Of a stretch of DNA of 64,000 nt, positions 1 through 8,207 are shown one piece after another (within the stretch, counting starts at the first letter, position 1; every line of letters begins with the position of its first letter). The notes beneath the pieces are model-generated. The model saw nothing but the letters and a program-made list of their open reading frames with translations. It was not told the origin of the DNA and ran no database searches. Both the position numbers and the translations under genes were made by a program. This DNA is from Streptomyces sp. NBC_01451 (GTDB lineage Bacteria; Actinomycetota; Actinomycetes; Streptomycetales; Streptomycetaceae): positions 3,782,001 through 3,846,000 of the forward strand of contig NZ_CP109479.1 of assembly GCF_036227485.1 (NCBI RefSeq), read 5' to 3'.

Positions 1-717
1 GTCGCTCCACTCGTCGGCGTCGGTGCCGTCCGGCACCTGGAGGTAGAGGCGGGAGACGGACGGGGAGCGCATGGAGAGGAGGGCGAAGCCGCGGTCGTGG
101 CGGGCATAGACCAGCTCGTCGTGCGAGGGCGCCACGTCGGCGAGGATGCCGAGCCAGCCGAAGGGGTAGGACCGTTCGAATACGCGGGTGAGTTCGGCGG
201 GGATCGCGGTACGGGCCACCCCCCAGGAGCCGTCGCACCCGACGACGTACTCGCACTCCAGTACGTCCTCGCGCCCCTCGTGCCGGAACCGCACCCGCGG
301 ACTGCCGCCACCCGGCCCCTCGACCCCCTCCACGGCGAGCGCCTCCGCCTCGAAGAGCAGCGGGCCGCCCTCCGCCAGCTGGAGGGCGATGAGGTCCTTG
401 CAGACCTCGGTCTGCGCGTACACCATCACGGACCGGCCGCCGGTGAGGGCGGGGAAGTCGACGCGGTGGCGCTTCCTGTCGTAGCGCAGCTCGATGCCGT
501 CGTGGCGCAGGCCCTCGCGGTCCATGCGGGCGCCGGCTCCGGCCGCGCGCAGCACGTCGACGGTGCCCTGCTCCAGGATCCCGGCCCGCTGCCGCCGCTC
601 CACGTACTCCCGGTCGCGGCTCTCCAGGACGACCGAGTCGATACCGGCGTTGTGGAGCAGCCGGGCGAGCAGGAGCCCGGCGGGGCCGGCTCCGATGATG
701 CCGACGGTGGTGCGCAT
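1..717 (-). CDS. pobA: 4-hydroxybenzoate 3-monooxygenase, 3' end outside window
   Basis: FAD-dependent aromatic hydroxylase that converts 4-hydroxybenzoate to protocatechuate with NADPH and O2 in the cytosol. Reading from ATG at 717, the first 239 residues are present: a Rossmann FAD motif (GIIGAGPAGLL, residues 6-16), the PobA-typical stretch RAGILEQGTVD near residue 44, and the GCDG flavin motif near 160. The family is about 390 residues, so roughly 155 C-terminal residues lie beyond base 1. An inverted repeat GTGAA-N6-TTCAC sits 57 bp upstream of the start and may bind an IclR-type PobR regulator; no regulator gene is visible here. Family assignment is firm because the RAGILEQGTVD block separates PobA from other flavin hydroxylases. 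Confidence 0.93.
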   Translation of the reverse strand, partial: MRTTVGIIGAGPAGLLLARLLHNAGIDSVVLESRDREYVERRQRAGILEQGTVDVLRAAGAGARMDREGLRHDGIELRYDRKRHRVDFPALTGGRSVMVYAQTEVCKDLIALQLAEGGPLLFEAEALAVEGVEGPGGGSPRVRFRHEGREDVLECEYVVGCDGSWGVARTAIPAELTRVFERSYPFGWLGILADVAPSHDELVYARHDRGFALLSMRSPSVSRLYLQVPDGTDADEWSD

Positions 718-773
718 CGGTCGTTCCCTTCGTACATACGGGCGGTACGGCCACTCGACGCCGTGTTCGCATG

Positions 774-789
774 GTGAAATTTTCTTCAC
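774..789. promoter_or_regulatory. candidate operator upstream of pobA
   Basis: Perfect inverted repeat GTGAA-N6-TTCAC, 57 bp upstream of the pobA start, in an AT-richer patch of a 180-bp stretch without a gene. Position and symmetry suit an IclR- or MarR-type regulator of pobA. Which protein binds is inference. Confidence 0.4.
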
Positions 790-897
790 GAAATCCCTGT
801 GATAAGTGTCTGACCACGCACGCCCGCTGTCAACGGTTCCGCGATGAAGTCCTCAATGAACACAGCACCGACAAATCCGGCATACAACAGTCGGAAG

Positions 898-981
898 TGC
901 CCGGAGCCGGACTTGAACCGGCACGCCCGCGAAGGGGCAGCGAGGTTTAAGCTCGCCGTGTCTGCATTCCACCATCCGGGC
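898..981 (-). tRNA. bldA: tRNA-Leu(UAA), the bldA tRNA
   Basis: Cloverleaf on the minus strand: acceptor arm GCCCGGA/TCCGGGC, anticodon stem GCGAG/CTCGC around loop CTTAAAC (anticodon at 947-949), a long class II variable arm (GCTGCCCCTTCGCGGGC), and T-arm GTTCAAGTC. The gene is 84 nt without CCA; the next bases are CTT, so CCA must be added after transcription. In Streptomyces this is the only tRNA that reads UUA efficiently, and it gates development and antibiotic synthesis (established knowledge). The sequence matches bldA as I remember it, and its place next to pobA agrees with S. coelicolor. A -10-like TAGGCT lies at 1010-1015 on the minus strand, placing the start site some 20 nt ahead of the mature 5' end. 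Confidence 0.97.
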
Positions 982-1422
982 AGGCCCTGGGCTCCGCATC
1001 GAGGTTCCGAGCCTATCGGGACGCCCCACCCGAACTGCGGGTGAGGGCCCCGATGTTGTCTTATTTTATTGACTTCTGAGGGTGCATCAGCACCTGGAAC
1101 GAGCCATCCGCACTTGCCAATAGCCTTTCGTGCGGCGGCCCGGCGCACATGCGGAATGACGGAATTTCACCGTTCGAACAAGGGGGCTCCACCTGTTCTT
1201 GCCATGACCGCGTCCGGAGGTCCCAGGGGACGACCGTCATCCCCAGGTATGACACGGGCGCCCCGGGTCCGTCCCGGGTCTGCCTTCGGAACCGGAACAA
1301 CGGCTGACTACACGGCGGCCTCGGGCCATGACGATGGGTTCACGGGGTTCTGACCTCGAATCCCGGTCCAGCACATCTCTGGCCCATCGCCGCGCACCGC
1401 TGTCCCGACAGGAGCCCCACCC
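982..1422. other. gene-free stretch between bldA and ABC pair
   Basis: About 440 bp. The left part should hold the bldA promoter (minus strand, -10-like TAGGCT at 1010-1015). An AT-rich patch (1056-1078) and the right part before 1423 probably carry the promoter of the ABC operon. No open frame has convincing codon bias or a ribosome binding site. Confidence 0.5.
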
Positions 1423-2199
1423 GTGACGACCACCCCCCTCGCCGACCGGACCACCACCGCGGTGGCCGCCCGCGCCACGGAACTGTCCAAGGTCTACGGA
1501 CAGGGAGAGACACAGGTCGTCGCCCTCGACCGGGTCTCCGTCGACTTCAGGCAGGCCGAGTTCACCGCGATCATGGGCCCGTCCGGCTCCGGCAAGTCCA
1601 CGCTGATGCACTGTGTGGCGGGCCTGGACTCCTTCTCGTCCGGCTCCGTGCGCATCGGCGACACCGAGCTGGGCTCGCTCAAGGACAAGCAGCTCACCAA
1701 GCTCCGCCGGGACAAGATCGGCTTCATCTTCCAGGCGTTCAACCTGCTGCCGACGCTGACCGCCCTGGAGAACATCACCCTCCCGATGGACATCGCGGGC
1801 CGCAGGCCGGACAAGGAGTGGCTGGATTCGGTGATCTCGATGATCGGCCTCGCCGACCGGCTCCGCCACCGCCCGTCCCAGCTCTCCGGCGGCCAGCAGC
1901 AGCGCGTCGCCGTGGCCCGCGCCCTGGCCTCCCGCCCCGACATCATCTTCGGCGACGAACCGACCGGGAACCTCGACTCCCGCGCCGGCGCCGAGGTACT
2001 GGGCTTCCTGCGCAACTCCGTACGGGAGCTGGGGCAGACGGTCGTGATGGTCACCCACGACCCGGTGGCGGCGGCGTACGCGGACCGGGTGGTCTTCCTC
2101 GCGGACGGCAGGATCGTGGACGAGCTGTACGGCCCGACGGCGGACGGCGTCCTCGACCGTATGAAGCGGCTCGACACCAGGACCGTCCGCACCAGCTGA
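1423..2199 (+). CDS. ABC transporter ATP-binding protein, MacB/LolD type
   Basis: Cytosolic ATPase subunit of a MacB/FtsX-class ABC system, 258 aa. Walker A GPSGSGKST, Q-loop FQAFNLLP, signature LSGGQQQRVAVARAL and Walker B IIFGDEPTGNLDS are all intact, and the long LLPTL..NI..PM stretch is typical of the LolD/MacB branch. GTG start at 1423 follows AGGAG at a 9-nt gap. The permease gene follows after 68 bp on the same strand, so they form one unit. The protein is a close paralogue of the ATPase at 39871-40659, sharing even the C-terminal pattern DRMK...RTS. Substrate unknown; members of this class export peptides or lipoproteins, or signal envelope stress. Confidence 0.93.
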   Translation: MTTTPLADRTTTAVAARATELSKVYGQGETQVVALDRVSVDFRQAEFTAIMGPSGSGKSTLMHCVAGLDSFSSGSVRIGDTELGSLKDKQLTKLRRDKIGFIFQAFNLLPTLTALENITLPMDIAGRRPDKEWLDSVISMIGLADRLRHRPSQLSGGQQQRVAVARALASRPDIIFGDEPTGNLDSRAGAEVLGFLRNSVRELGQTVVMVTHDPVAAAYADRVVFLADGRIVDELYGPTADGVLDRMKRLDTRTVRTS

Positions 2200-2267
2200 C
2201 GCTCCGCCGGCTCCCGCCTCCCTGAACCGACTCCACGCCTCACGACGACGGACTGAGACGACACCCC

Positions 2268-4805
2268 ATGTTCCGTACAGCCCTGCGCAACGTACTCGCG
2301 CACAAGGCCAGACTCCTGATGACCGTGCTCGCCGTGATGCTCGGCGTCGCCTTCGTGTCCGGGACCCTGGTCTTCACCAACACCCTCTCGAACGCCCTCC
2401 AGAACAGCTCCGCCAAGGGCTTCGACCAGGTCGACGTCGCCGTGCGGCCGGGCGCCGGGGACACCGCGGGCGACGCGGTCGGCAAGCCCCCGGAGCTGAC
2501 GCAGGCCCTGCTCGACGAGAGCGCGAGGGTTCCGGGCGCCGCGTCCGTCATCGGTGTCGTGAACGGTTTCACGGCCATCGCCGACAAGGACGGCAAGCTC
2601 ATCGGCGAAGGATTCCAGTCACAGGGCGGGAACTACTGGGGCGACAAGGACGCCCGGTACCCGCTGACGGACGGCGCCGCGCCCCAGGGCGCCGGCCAGG
2701 TCGCCCTCGACGCGAAGACCGCCGAGCGGGCCGGATACCAGGTCGGCGACACCGTGCGCCTGTCGGTGGACGGCCCGGTGCTCTCCCCCACCGTCTCCGG
2801 CATCTTCACCACGGACGACGGCAATGTGGCGGCCGGCGGCAGCCTCGCCCTCTTCGACACGGCGACCGCGCAGCGGCTGTTCGGCAAGACGGGCACGTAC
2901 GACGAGATCGACGTCAGGGCGACGGCCGGGACGAGCCAGGCCACGCTCAAGGCGGCGCTGGACAAGGCCCTGCCGCAGGGCGCCGTGGAGACCACGACAC
3001 GCACCCGGCTCGCCGACGACCAGGCGCGGACCATCGCCTCCGGGATGAGCGGCCTGAAGCAGGGCCTGCTGGTCTTCGCGGGCATCGCGCTGTTCGTCGG
3101 TACGTTCATCATCGCCAACACCTTCACCATGCTGGTCGCCCAGCGCACCAAGGAACTGGCGCTGATGCGGGCGGTCGGCGCCTCGCGTCGGCAGGTCACG
3201 CGGTCCGTGCTGATCGAGGCGTTCGTGGTCGGCGCGGTGGCGGCGGTGACCGGGCTGGTCACGGGCATCGGCATCGGGGCCGGGCTGAAGGCACTGCTGG
3301 GCACGCTCGGCGCGACCGTGCCCGACGGGCCGCTGATCGTCACACCCGGCACGGTCGGCGCGGCCCTGGCGGTCGGCATCCTCATCACCATGCTGGCGGC
3401 GTGGCTGCCCGGCCGCCGGGCCGCGAAGATCCCCCCGGTGGCCGCCATGAGCAGCGTCCACGCGACCGCGACCACCAAGTCGCTGGTGCTGCGCAACACG
3501 CTGGGCGCGCTCTTCTCGGGCGCCGGCGTCGCCGTGGTCCTCGCGGCCACGACGATGAGCGGCTCGGACGGCCAGGCCCCCATGGGCATCGGCGCGGTCC
3601 TCCTCATCATCGGCGTCTTCATCCTCACGCCCCTTCTCTCCCGCCCGCTGATCGCCGCCGCCGCCCCGCTCATGCGCGTGTTCGGCGTCTCCGGGAAGCT
3701 GGCCCGGCAGAACTCGGTCCGCAACCCCCGTCGTACGGCCGCCACCGCCTCCGCGCTGATGATCGGTCTCACCCTCATCACGGGCATGACGGTGATGGCG
3801 GGCAGCCTCCAGAAGTCGATCGACAAGATGGCCACGGACTCGATCAGGGCCGACTACATCGTCTCGATGGCCAACGGCAACGGCCTCTCCCCCGACGTCG
3901 CCGAGAAGCTGACGAGGACGCCCGGCGTGACCGCCGTCAGCCCCCTGAGCGACGCCCCCGTCAGCATCGACGGCTCGACGGAGTACATGACCGGCGTCAC
4001 CGGCGCCACGATCGGCGGGCTGACGAGGCTGACGATGGACGACGGCACGTTCAAGGTCGGCGGCACCCAGGTGGTCGTGGACGACCGGACGGCCAAGTCC
4101 CGTGGCTGGAAGGCCGGTTCGGCCTTCACCGTCGCCTACGAGGACGGGCGGAAGCAGCGGCTGACCGTGGCGGGCGTCTACGAGGGCAACGAGGTGATGA
4201 GCGGCGTCCTGCTCGACAACGCACTGCTGGCCCCGCACCGGACGGACTCGGCCGACCACGCCGACAGACAGGTCATGGTGAAGACCTCCGCCGGTGCGAC
4301 GAGCGCGACGAAGGACGGGCTGGAGAAGGCCCTGGGCTCCAACCCGGCCATCAAGATCCAGGACAAGAAGGACCTCTCCAACGAGATCGCGCGGATGTTC
4401 ACGCTGATCCTGAACATGCTCTACGGCCTACTGGCCATGGCGGTCCTGGTCGCGGTCCTCGGGGTCATCAACACCCTGGCCATGTCGGTCTTCGAACGCT
4501 CCCAGGAGATCGGCATGCTCCGCGCGATCGGCCTCGACCGCAAGGGCATCAAGCGGATGGTCCGCCTGGAGTCCCTGGTCATCTCCCTGTTCGGCGGTGT
4601 CCTGGGCATCGGCCTGGGCGTGTTCTTCGGCTGGGCGGCCGGCGAACTGCTGGGCACGAGCATGCCGACGTACGAACTCGTCCTGCCCTGGGCCAGGATG
4701 GCGCTGTTCCTGCTCCTCGCCGCCACGGTGGGCGTCCTGGCCGCCCTGTGGCCGGCCCGCCGCGCGGCCGGCCTGAACATGCTGGCGGCGATCAAGTCGG
4801 AGTAG
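2268..4805 (+). CDS. ABC transporter permease, FtsX/MacB double-module type
   Basis: 845-aa membrane subunit partnering the ATPase just upstream. It starts with a TM anchor (residues about 15-35), then an extracellular MacB periplasmic-core-like domain, an FtsX block of three TM helices (around 265-385), further TM helices around 405-465, a second anchor after NSVRNPRRTAATASALMIG, a second extracellular domain, and a final FtsX block near the C terminus. This is the usual ten-TM, two-extracellular-domain layout of actinobacterial FtsX-like permeases of 800-860 residues. No strong Shine-Dalgarno stands before ATG at 2268, which suits coupling to the ATPase. A perfect 19-bp hairpin follows the stop. 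Confidence 0.92.
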   Translation: MFRTALRNVLAHKARLLMTVLAVMLGVAFVSGTLVFTNTLSNALQNSSAKGFDQVDVAVRPGAGDTAGDAVGKPPELTQALLDESARVPGAASVIGVVNGFTAIADKDGKLIGEGFQSQGGNYWGDKDARYPLTDGAAPQGAGQVALDAKTAERAGYQVGDTVRLSVDGPVLSPTVSGIFTTDDGNVAAGGSLALFDTATAQRLFGKTGTYDEIDVRATAGTSQATLKAALDKALPQGAVETTTRTRLADDQARTIASGMSGLKQGLLVFAGIALFVGTFIIANTFTMLVAQRTKELALMRAVGASRRQVTRSVLIEAFVVGAVAAVTGLVTGIGIGAGLKALLGTLGATVPDGPLIVTPGTVGAALAVGILITMLAAWLPGRRAAKIPPVAAMSSVHATATTKSLVLRNTLGALFSGAGVAVVLAATTMSGSDGQAPMGIGAVLLIIGVFILTPLLSRPLIAAAAPLMRVFGVSGKLARQNSVRNPRRTAATASALMIGLTLITGMTVMAGSLQKSIDKMATDSIRADYIVSMANGNGLSPDVAEKLTRTPGVTAVSPLSDAPVSIDGSTEYMTGVTGATIGGLTRLTMDDGTFKVGGTQVVVDDRTAKSRGWKAGSAFTVAYEDGRKQRLTVAGVYEGNEVMSGVLLDNALLAPHRTDSADHADRQVMVKTSAGATSATKDGLEKALGSNPAIKIQDKKDLSNEIARMFTLILNMLYGLLAMAVLVAVLGVINTLAMSVFERSQEIGMLRAIGLDRKGIKRMVRLESLVISLFGGVLGIGLGVFFGWAAGELLGTSMPTYELVLPWARMALFLLLAATVGVLAALWPARRAAGLNMLAAIKSE

Positions 4806-4827
4806 CGGCCGACGGCGCGATTCGTCA

Positions 4828-4869
4828 GGGAGTCGGGCTCCGCCGATACTTCGGCGGAGCCCGACTCCC
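4828..4869. terminator. bidirectional terminator between convergent genes
   Basis: Perfect 19-bp stem, GGGAGTCGGGCTCCGCCGA at 4828-4846 pairing with 4851-4869 around a TACT loop. It lies 22 bp after the permease stop and 12 bp before the end of the convergent cfa gene, so it can stop transcription from both sides. There is no long T run, as is usual in this genus. Confidence 0.85.
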
Positions 4870-4881
4870 TTCTCGCTGACC

Positions 4882-6204
4882 TCAGTTCCAGGTACGGGCC
4901 CGCAAGGGCATCCCGGATGCGCCGGAGCCGGAGGTGCGCACGGCGAGGACCTGGTTGACGCCGAGCCGGTTGTGTTCGAAGGCGAGGGCGGAGGCGGCCA
5001 TGTACAGCCGCCAGACGCGGGCCCGCCCCGGGCTGGTGAGCTGCCGGGCGCGCGCCCAGTCGGCCTCCAGGTTGGCCACCCACTGCCTCAGGGTGAGGGC
5101 GTAGTGCTCCCGGATCGACTCGACGTCACGCACCTCGAACCCGGCCCGTTCGAGCTGGGTGACGGTGGTGCCGACGGGCGCGAGTTCGCCGTCCGGGAAG
5201 ACGTAGGCGTCGATGAACCCGTCGAGGCTGTACGCGCTCTCGTCGGTGTGCGGCCGACGGGCGATCTGGTGGTTGAGCAGCCGGCCGCCCGGCTTGAGCA
5301 GGGCGTACAGATCGCGCGCGTACGCCAGATACTGCTCGCTCCCCACATGCTCGGCCATCCCCACGGAGGAGACGGCGTCGAAGGGCCCGTCGGTGACGTC
5401 CCGGTAGTCCTGCACCCGGATCTCGACCCGGTCCGCGAGCCCTTCCTCCGCGACGCGCTTACGGGCGTACGCGGCCTGCTCCTGCGAGAGGGTGATGCCG
5501 ACGACCTGCACGCCGTGCTCACGGGCGGCGCGGATGGCGAGGGAGCCCCAGCCGCAGCCGACTTCCAGAAGCCGCAGACCCGGCGCCAGGGCGAGCTTTC
5601 GGCAGACGAGTTCCAGCTTGTCGCGCTGGGCGCCTTCGAGACCGGTGGCGCCGCCCGGGGCTTCGCCGGGGGCCACGCCGGGCTCTTCCCAGTAGGCGCA
5701 GGAGTACACCATGGACGGGCCGAGGACGACCTCGTAGAAGTCGTTGCCGACGTCGTAGTGGTGGCTGACGGCGCGCTTGTCGGTGCGCTTGGTGTGGAGG
5801 CGCCGACGCCGGCGCGGGACCTCTTCACGGGGCGGTGCGGGAGGGATGGGGAGCCCGGCCATCCGTACGAGCCCGCGCACCGCGGCCCGCACCTCGGGTT
5901 CACGCAGCGCCTCGGTGAGACTCCGGGCGTCCTCGCCCCGGTCCCAGACCAGCCCGGACAGGTGATCGAGGGCGGCGTAGAAGTCCCCCTCGATGTCCAG
6001 GTCGCCCGCGACCCAGGCCCGGGCGAGCCCCAGTTCGCCGGGTTTCCACAGCAGCCGGCGCAGGGCGCGACGGTTGCGGACGACCAGTGCGGGGGCACCG
6101 GGCGGGCCGGCCTGCGAACCGTCCCAGGCGCGGATACGCATCGGGAGCGGGGCCCCCAGCAACTGTTCGGCGAAGTTCTGGAGCCGCGGCGCGGCTTCGG
6201 GCAT
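4882..6204 (-). CDS. cfa: cyclopropane-fatty-acyl-phospholipid synthase
   Basis: SAM-dependent enzyme that adds a methylene bridge to unsaturated acyl chains of membrane phospholipids; 440 aa. The N-terminal half has the CFA-specific lipid-binding segment, followed by the family hallmark HHYDVGNDFYEVVLGPSMVYS, then the SAM site LEVGCGWGSLAIRAA, and a C-terminal region with FPDGELAP. ATG at 6204 is chosen because GGAGGT precedes it at a 7-nt gap; the frame stays open another 36 codons upstream but without a site. It converges on the ABC operon and shares its terminator. Together with the desaturase at 59874 it belongs to membrane-lipid tailoring. Confidence 0.92.
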   Translation of the reverse strand: MPEAAPRLQNFAEQLLGAPLPMRIRAWDGSQAGPPGAPALVVRNRRALRRLLWKPGELGLARAWVAGDLDIEGDFYAALDHLSGLVWDRGEDARSLTEALREPEVRAAVRGLVRMAGLPIPPAPPREEVPRRRRRLHTKRTDKRAVSHHYDVGNDFYEVVLGPSMVYSCAYWEEPGVAPGEAPGGATGLEGAQRDKLELVCRKLALAPGLRLLEVGCGWGSLAIRAAREHGVQVVGITLSQEQAAYARKRVAEEGLADRVEIRVQDYRDVTDGPFDAVSSVGMAEHVGSEQYLAYARDLYALLKPGGRLLNHQIARRPHTDESAYSLDGFIDAYVFPDGELAPVGTTVTQLERAGFEVRDVESIREHYALTLRQWVANLEADWARARQLTSPGRARVWRLYMAASALAFEHNRLGVNQVLAVRTSGSGASGMPLRARTWN

Positions 6205-6333
6205 GACGCACACCTCCGTGACGACATCACCGGGAATGTCCAACACCAACGAAAACACCAACAGCCAGGGCTCGCAGTCCCCAGGGTTGATCACAACTGA
6301 GCAAAAGCCCACCCCACCGACCCACCCACCCCG

Positions 6334-6636
6334 ACTCCAGCCCGTCCGACGTTCGAGAACGAAGCCCGTCCAGCCCGAGCCACACCTCCCACCCGCCCCA
6401 CTACTCCTTCAACCCAACCCCAGGCACTCCAACCCGTCCGACGTTCGAGAACGAAGCCCGTCCAGCCCGAGCCACACCTCCCACCCGCCCCACTACTCCT
6501 TCAACCCAACCCCAGGCACTCCAACCCGTCCGACGTTCGAGAACGAAGCCCGTCCAGCCCGAGCCACACCTCCCACCCGCCCCACTACTCCTCCAGCCCA
6601 ACCCCAGGCACTCCAGCCCGTCCGGCGCTTGAGGAC
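6334..6636. repeat. 92-bp direct tandem repeat, three full copies plus a diverged fourth start
   Basis: Units begin at 6334, 6426 and 6518 and are nearly identical; each starts ACTCCARCCCGTCCGACGTT. A fourth, diverged start at 6610 reads ACTCCAGCCCGTCCGGCG and leads into the dispersed genomic repeat. The strict 92-bp spacing of the motif ending GAGAAC (6360, 6452, 6544, then GAGGAC at 6636) shows recent duplication of one repeat-derived unit. Confidence 0.9.
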
Positions 6637-6684
6637 GAGGCCCCTTCAGGGCCGACAGCGGGGGTCTGGGGGCGCAGCCCCCAG
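6610..6684. repeat. dispersed palindromic intergenic repeat, copy 1
   Basis: Starts with CAGCCCGTCCGGCGCTTGAG and ends in the hairpin CTGGGGGC-gca-GCCCCCAG (6666-6684). Related copies occur at 14461 and 31296. All three lie in the gap between two minus-strand genes. Such elements are common in Streptomyces intergenic DNA. Confidence 0.8.
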
Positions 6685-6726
6685 GGACAGGACGGGACGG
6701 GTAGGGGCGGCGGGGGCGAGGAAACG

Positions 6727-6772
6727 CCTGAAGGGGCCCCTCGCACCACGGATGGCGAGCGGCCCCTTCAGG
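6727..6772 (-). terminator. terminator of ndh
   Basis: Outer stem CCTGAAGGGGCC (6727-6738) pairs with 6761-6772, and an inner stem CTCGC/GCGAG (6740-6744, 6755-6759) extends it past one mismatch. It lies 35 bp beyond the ndh stop. Confidence 0.75.
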
Positions 6773-6806
6773 GGTGTTTCAGTGACCGGAGGTCTAAGGA
6801 AGGAGG

Positions 6807-8207
6807 TCAGGAGGCCTTGGCCTCTGTCTTCTCCTCGACCTTCTCCTCCGCCTTCTTCGCGGCAGCGACCGGCGCCGGCTTGGCAGCCTCGTAGAACTCC
6901 TCACGAGGAGTCTCCAACGCCCCCAGCGCCACAACCTCACGCTTCAGGAACATCGCCAGCGTCCAGTCCGCGAACACCCGGATCTTCCGGTTCCACGTCG
7001 GCATCGCCAGACCGTGGTAGCCGCGGTGCATGTACCACGCCAGCCGACCCTTGAGCGTGATCTTGAGCTTGCCCATGACGATCATCGCGACGCCCTTGTG
7101 CAGGCCGAGACCCGCGACAGCGCCCTTGTTGGAGTGCGCGTACTCCTTCTGCGGGAAGCCCCGCATACCGGAGACCACGTTGTCGCCGAGCACCTTCGCC
7201 TGCCGCAGCGCGTGCTGCGCGTTCGGCGGGCACCAGGCGTTCTCCACGCCGGCCTTGCGGGCGGCCACGTCCGGCACCTGGGCGTTGTCGCCCGCGGCCC
7301 AGATGTAGTCCGTACCCGTGACCTGGAGGGTCGGCTGCGCGTCGACGTGACCGCGCGGGCCCAGCGGGAGGCCGAACCGCGACAGGACCGGGTTGGGCTT
7401 GACTCCCGCGGTCCACACGATGGTGTTGGAGTCGACCTCAAGGCCGTTCTTCAGGACGACGTGGCCGTCCACACACGAGTCCATCGACGTCGAAAGGTAG
7501 ATCTCGACCCCGCGGCTCTCCAGGTGCTCCTTGCCGTACTGGCCCAGCTTCGGGCCGACCTCGGGAAGGATCTTGTCGGCGGCGTCGACGAGCACGAACC
7601 GCATGTCCTCGCGGGACACGCTGGGGTAGTACTTCGCCGCGTCGCGCGCCATGTCCTCGACCTCGCCGATGGTCTCCGCACCCGCGAAGCCACCGCCGAC
7701 GAAGACGAAGGTGAGCGCCTTGCGGCGGATCTCCTCGTCGGTCGTGGACTCAGCCTTGTCCAGCTGCTCCAGGACGTGGTTCCGCAGGCCGATGGCCTCC
7801 TCGATGCCCTTCATACCGATGCCCTGTTCGGCGAGGCCGGGGATCGGGAAGGTGCGGGAGACCGCGCCCATGGCGATGACGAGGTAGTCGAAAGGCAGCT
7901 CGTACGCCTCACCCACGAGGGGGGCGATCGTGGCGACCTTGCGGTCCTGGTCGATGGTGGTGACCCGACCGGTGAGAACTTCCGCCTTGGGCAGCACACG
8001 TCGCAGCGGTACGACGACGTGGCGCGGCGAAATGCTGCCGGCGGCGGTTTCGGGGAGGAAGGGCTGGTAGGTCATGTACGACCGGGGGTCGACGACCGTG
8101 ACGGTCGCCTCGCCGTAGCGCATCTTCTTGAGAATGCGCCGAGCTGCGTACAGGCCTACGTACCCACCGCCTACTACGAGGATCCTGGGACGCTCCGTGG
8201 TGCTCAT
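6807..8207 (-). CDS. ndh: type II NADH dehydrogenase (NDH-2)
   Basis: Single-subunit, non-proton-pumping NADH:menaquinone oxidoreductase attached to the inner face of the membrane; 466 aa. The FAD-binding motif GGGYVG is at residues 13-18, and the second nucleotide fold has FVGGGFAGAETIGE near 172. AAGDNAQVPD, which contacts flavin, is near 310, and a CPPNAQHALRQ quinone-site block follows. The C-terminal tail is rich in Lys, Glu and Ala. ATG at 8207. A 16-bp site with the Rex operator pattern TGTGAA-N4-TTCAC(A) lies 310 bp upstream, and a half-site TTGTGAA lies near 8254. Rex control of ndh in response to NADH/NAD+ is known in Streptomyces as I recall, which supports this reading. Confidence 0.95.
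   Translation of the reverse strand: MSTTERPRILVVGGGYVGLYAARRILKKMRYGEATVTVVDPRSYMTYQPFLPETAAGSISPRHVVVPLRRVLPKAEVLTGRVTTIDQDRKVATIAPLVGEAYELPFDYLVIAMGAVSRTFPIPGLAEQGIGMKGIEEAIGLRNHVLEQLDKAESTTDEEIRRKALTFVFVGGGFAGAETIGEVEDMARDAAKYYPSVSREDMRFVLVDAADKILPEVGPKLGQYGKEHLESRGVEIYLSTSMDSCVDGHVVLKNGLEVDSNTIVWTAGVKPNPVLSRFGLPLGPRGHVDAQPTLQVTGTDYIWAAGDNAQVPDVAARKAGVENAWCPPNAQHALRQAKVLGDNVVSGMRGFPQKEYAHSNKGAVAGLGLHKGVAMIVMGKLKITLKGRLAWYMHRGYHGLAMPTWNRKIRVFADWTLAMFLKREVVALGALETPREEFYEAAKPAPVAAAKKAEEKVEEKTEAKAS

Larger units (their letters stand above)
6205..6806. other. gene-free stretch with tandem repeats, cfa to ndh
   Basis: About 600 bp between the cfa start and the ndh stop. It holds, left to right, the presumed cfa promoter, a 92-bp tandem repeat block (6334-6636), a copy of a dispersed palindromic repeat (6610-6684) and the ndh terminator (6727-6772). 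An open frame of 66 codons runs through the repeats on the minus strand but reflects only their base composition. Confidence 0.7.

Noticed and set aside
786..1148. Open frames on both strands across bldA
   Set aside because: They overlap the tRNA gene and lack start sites and codon bias.
6334..6636. 92-bp repeats considered as a CRISPR array
   Set aside because: Units are contiguous direct copies with no variable spacers, and no cas genes are near.
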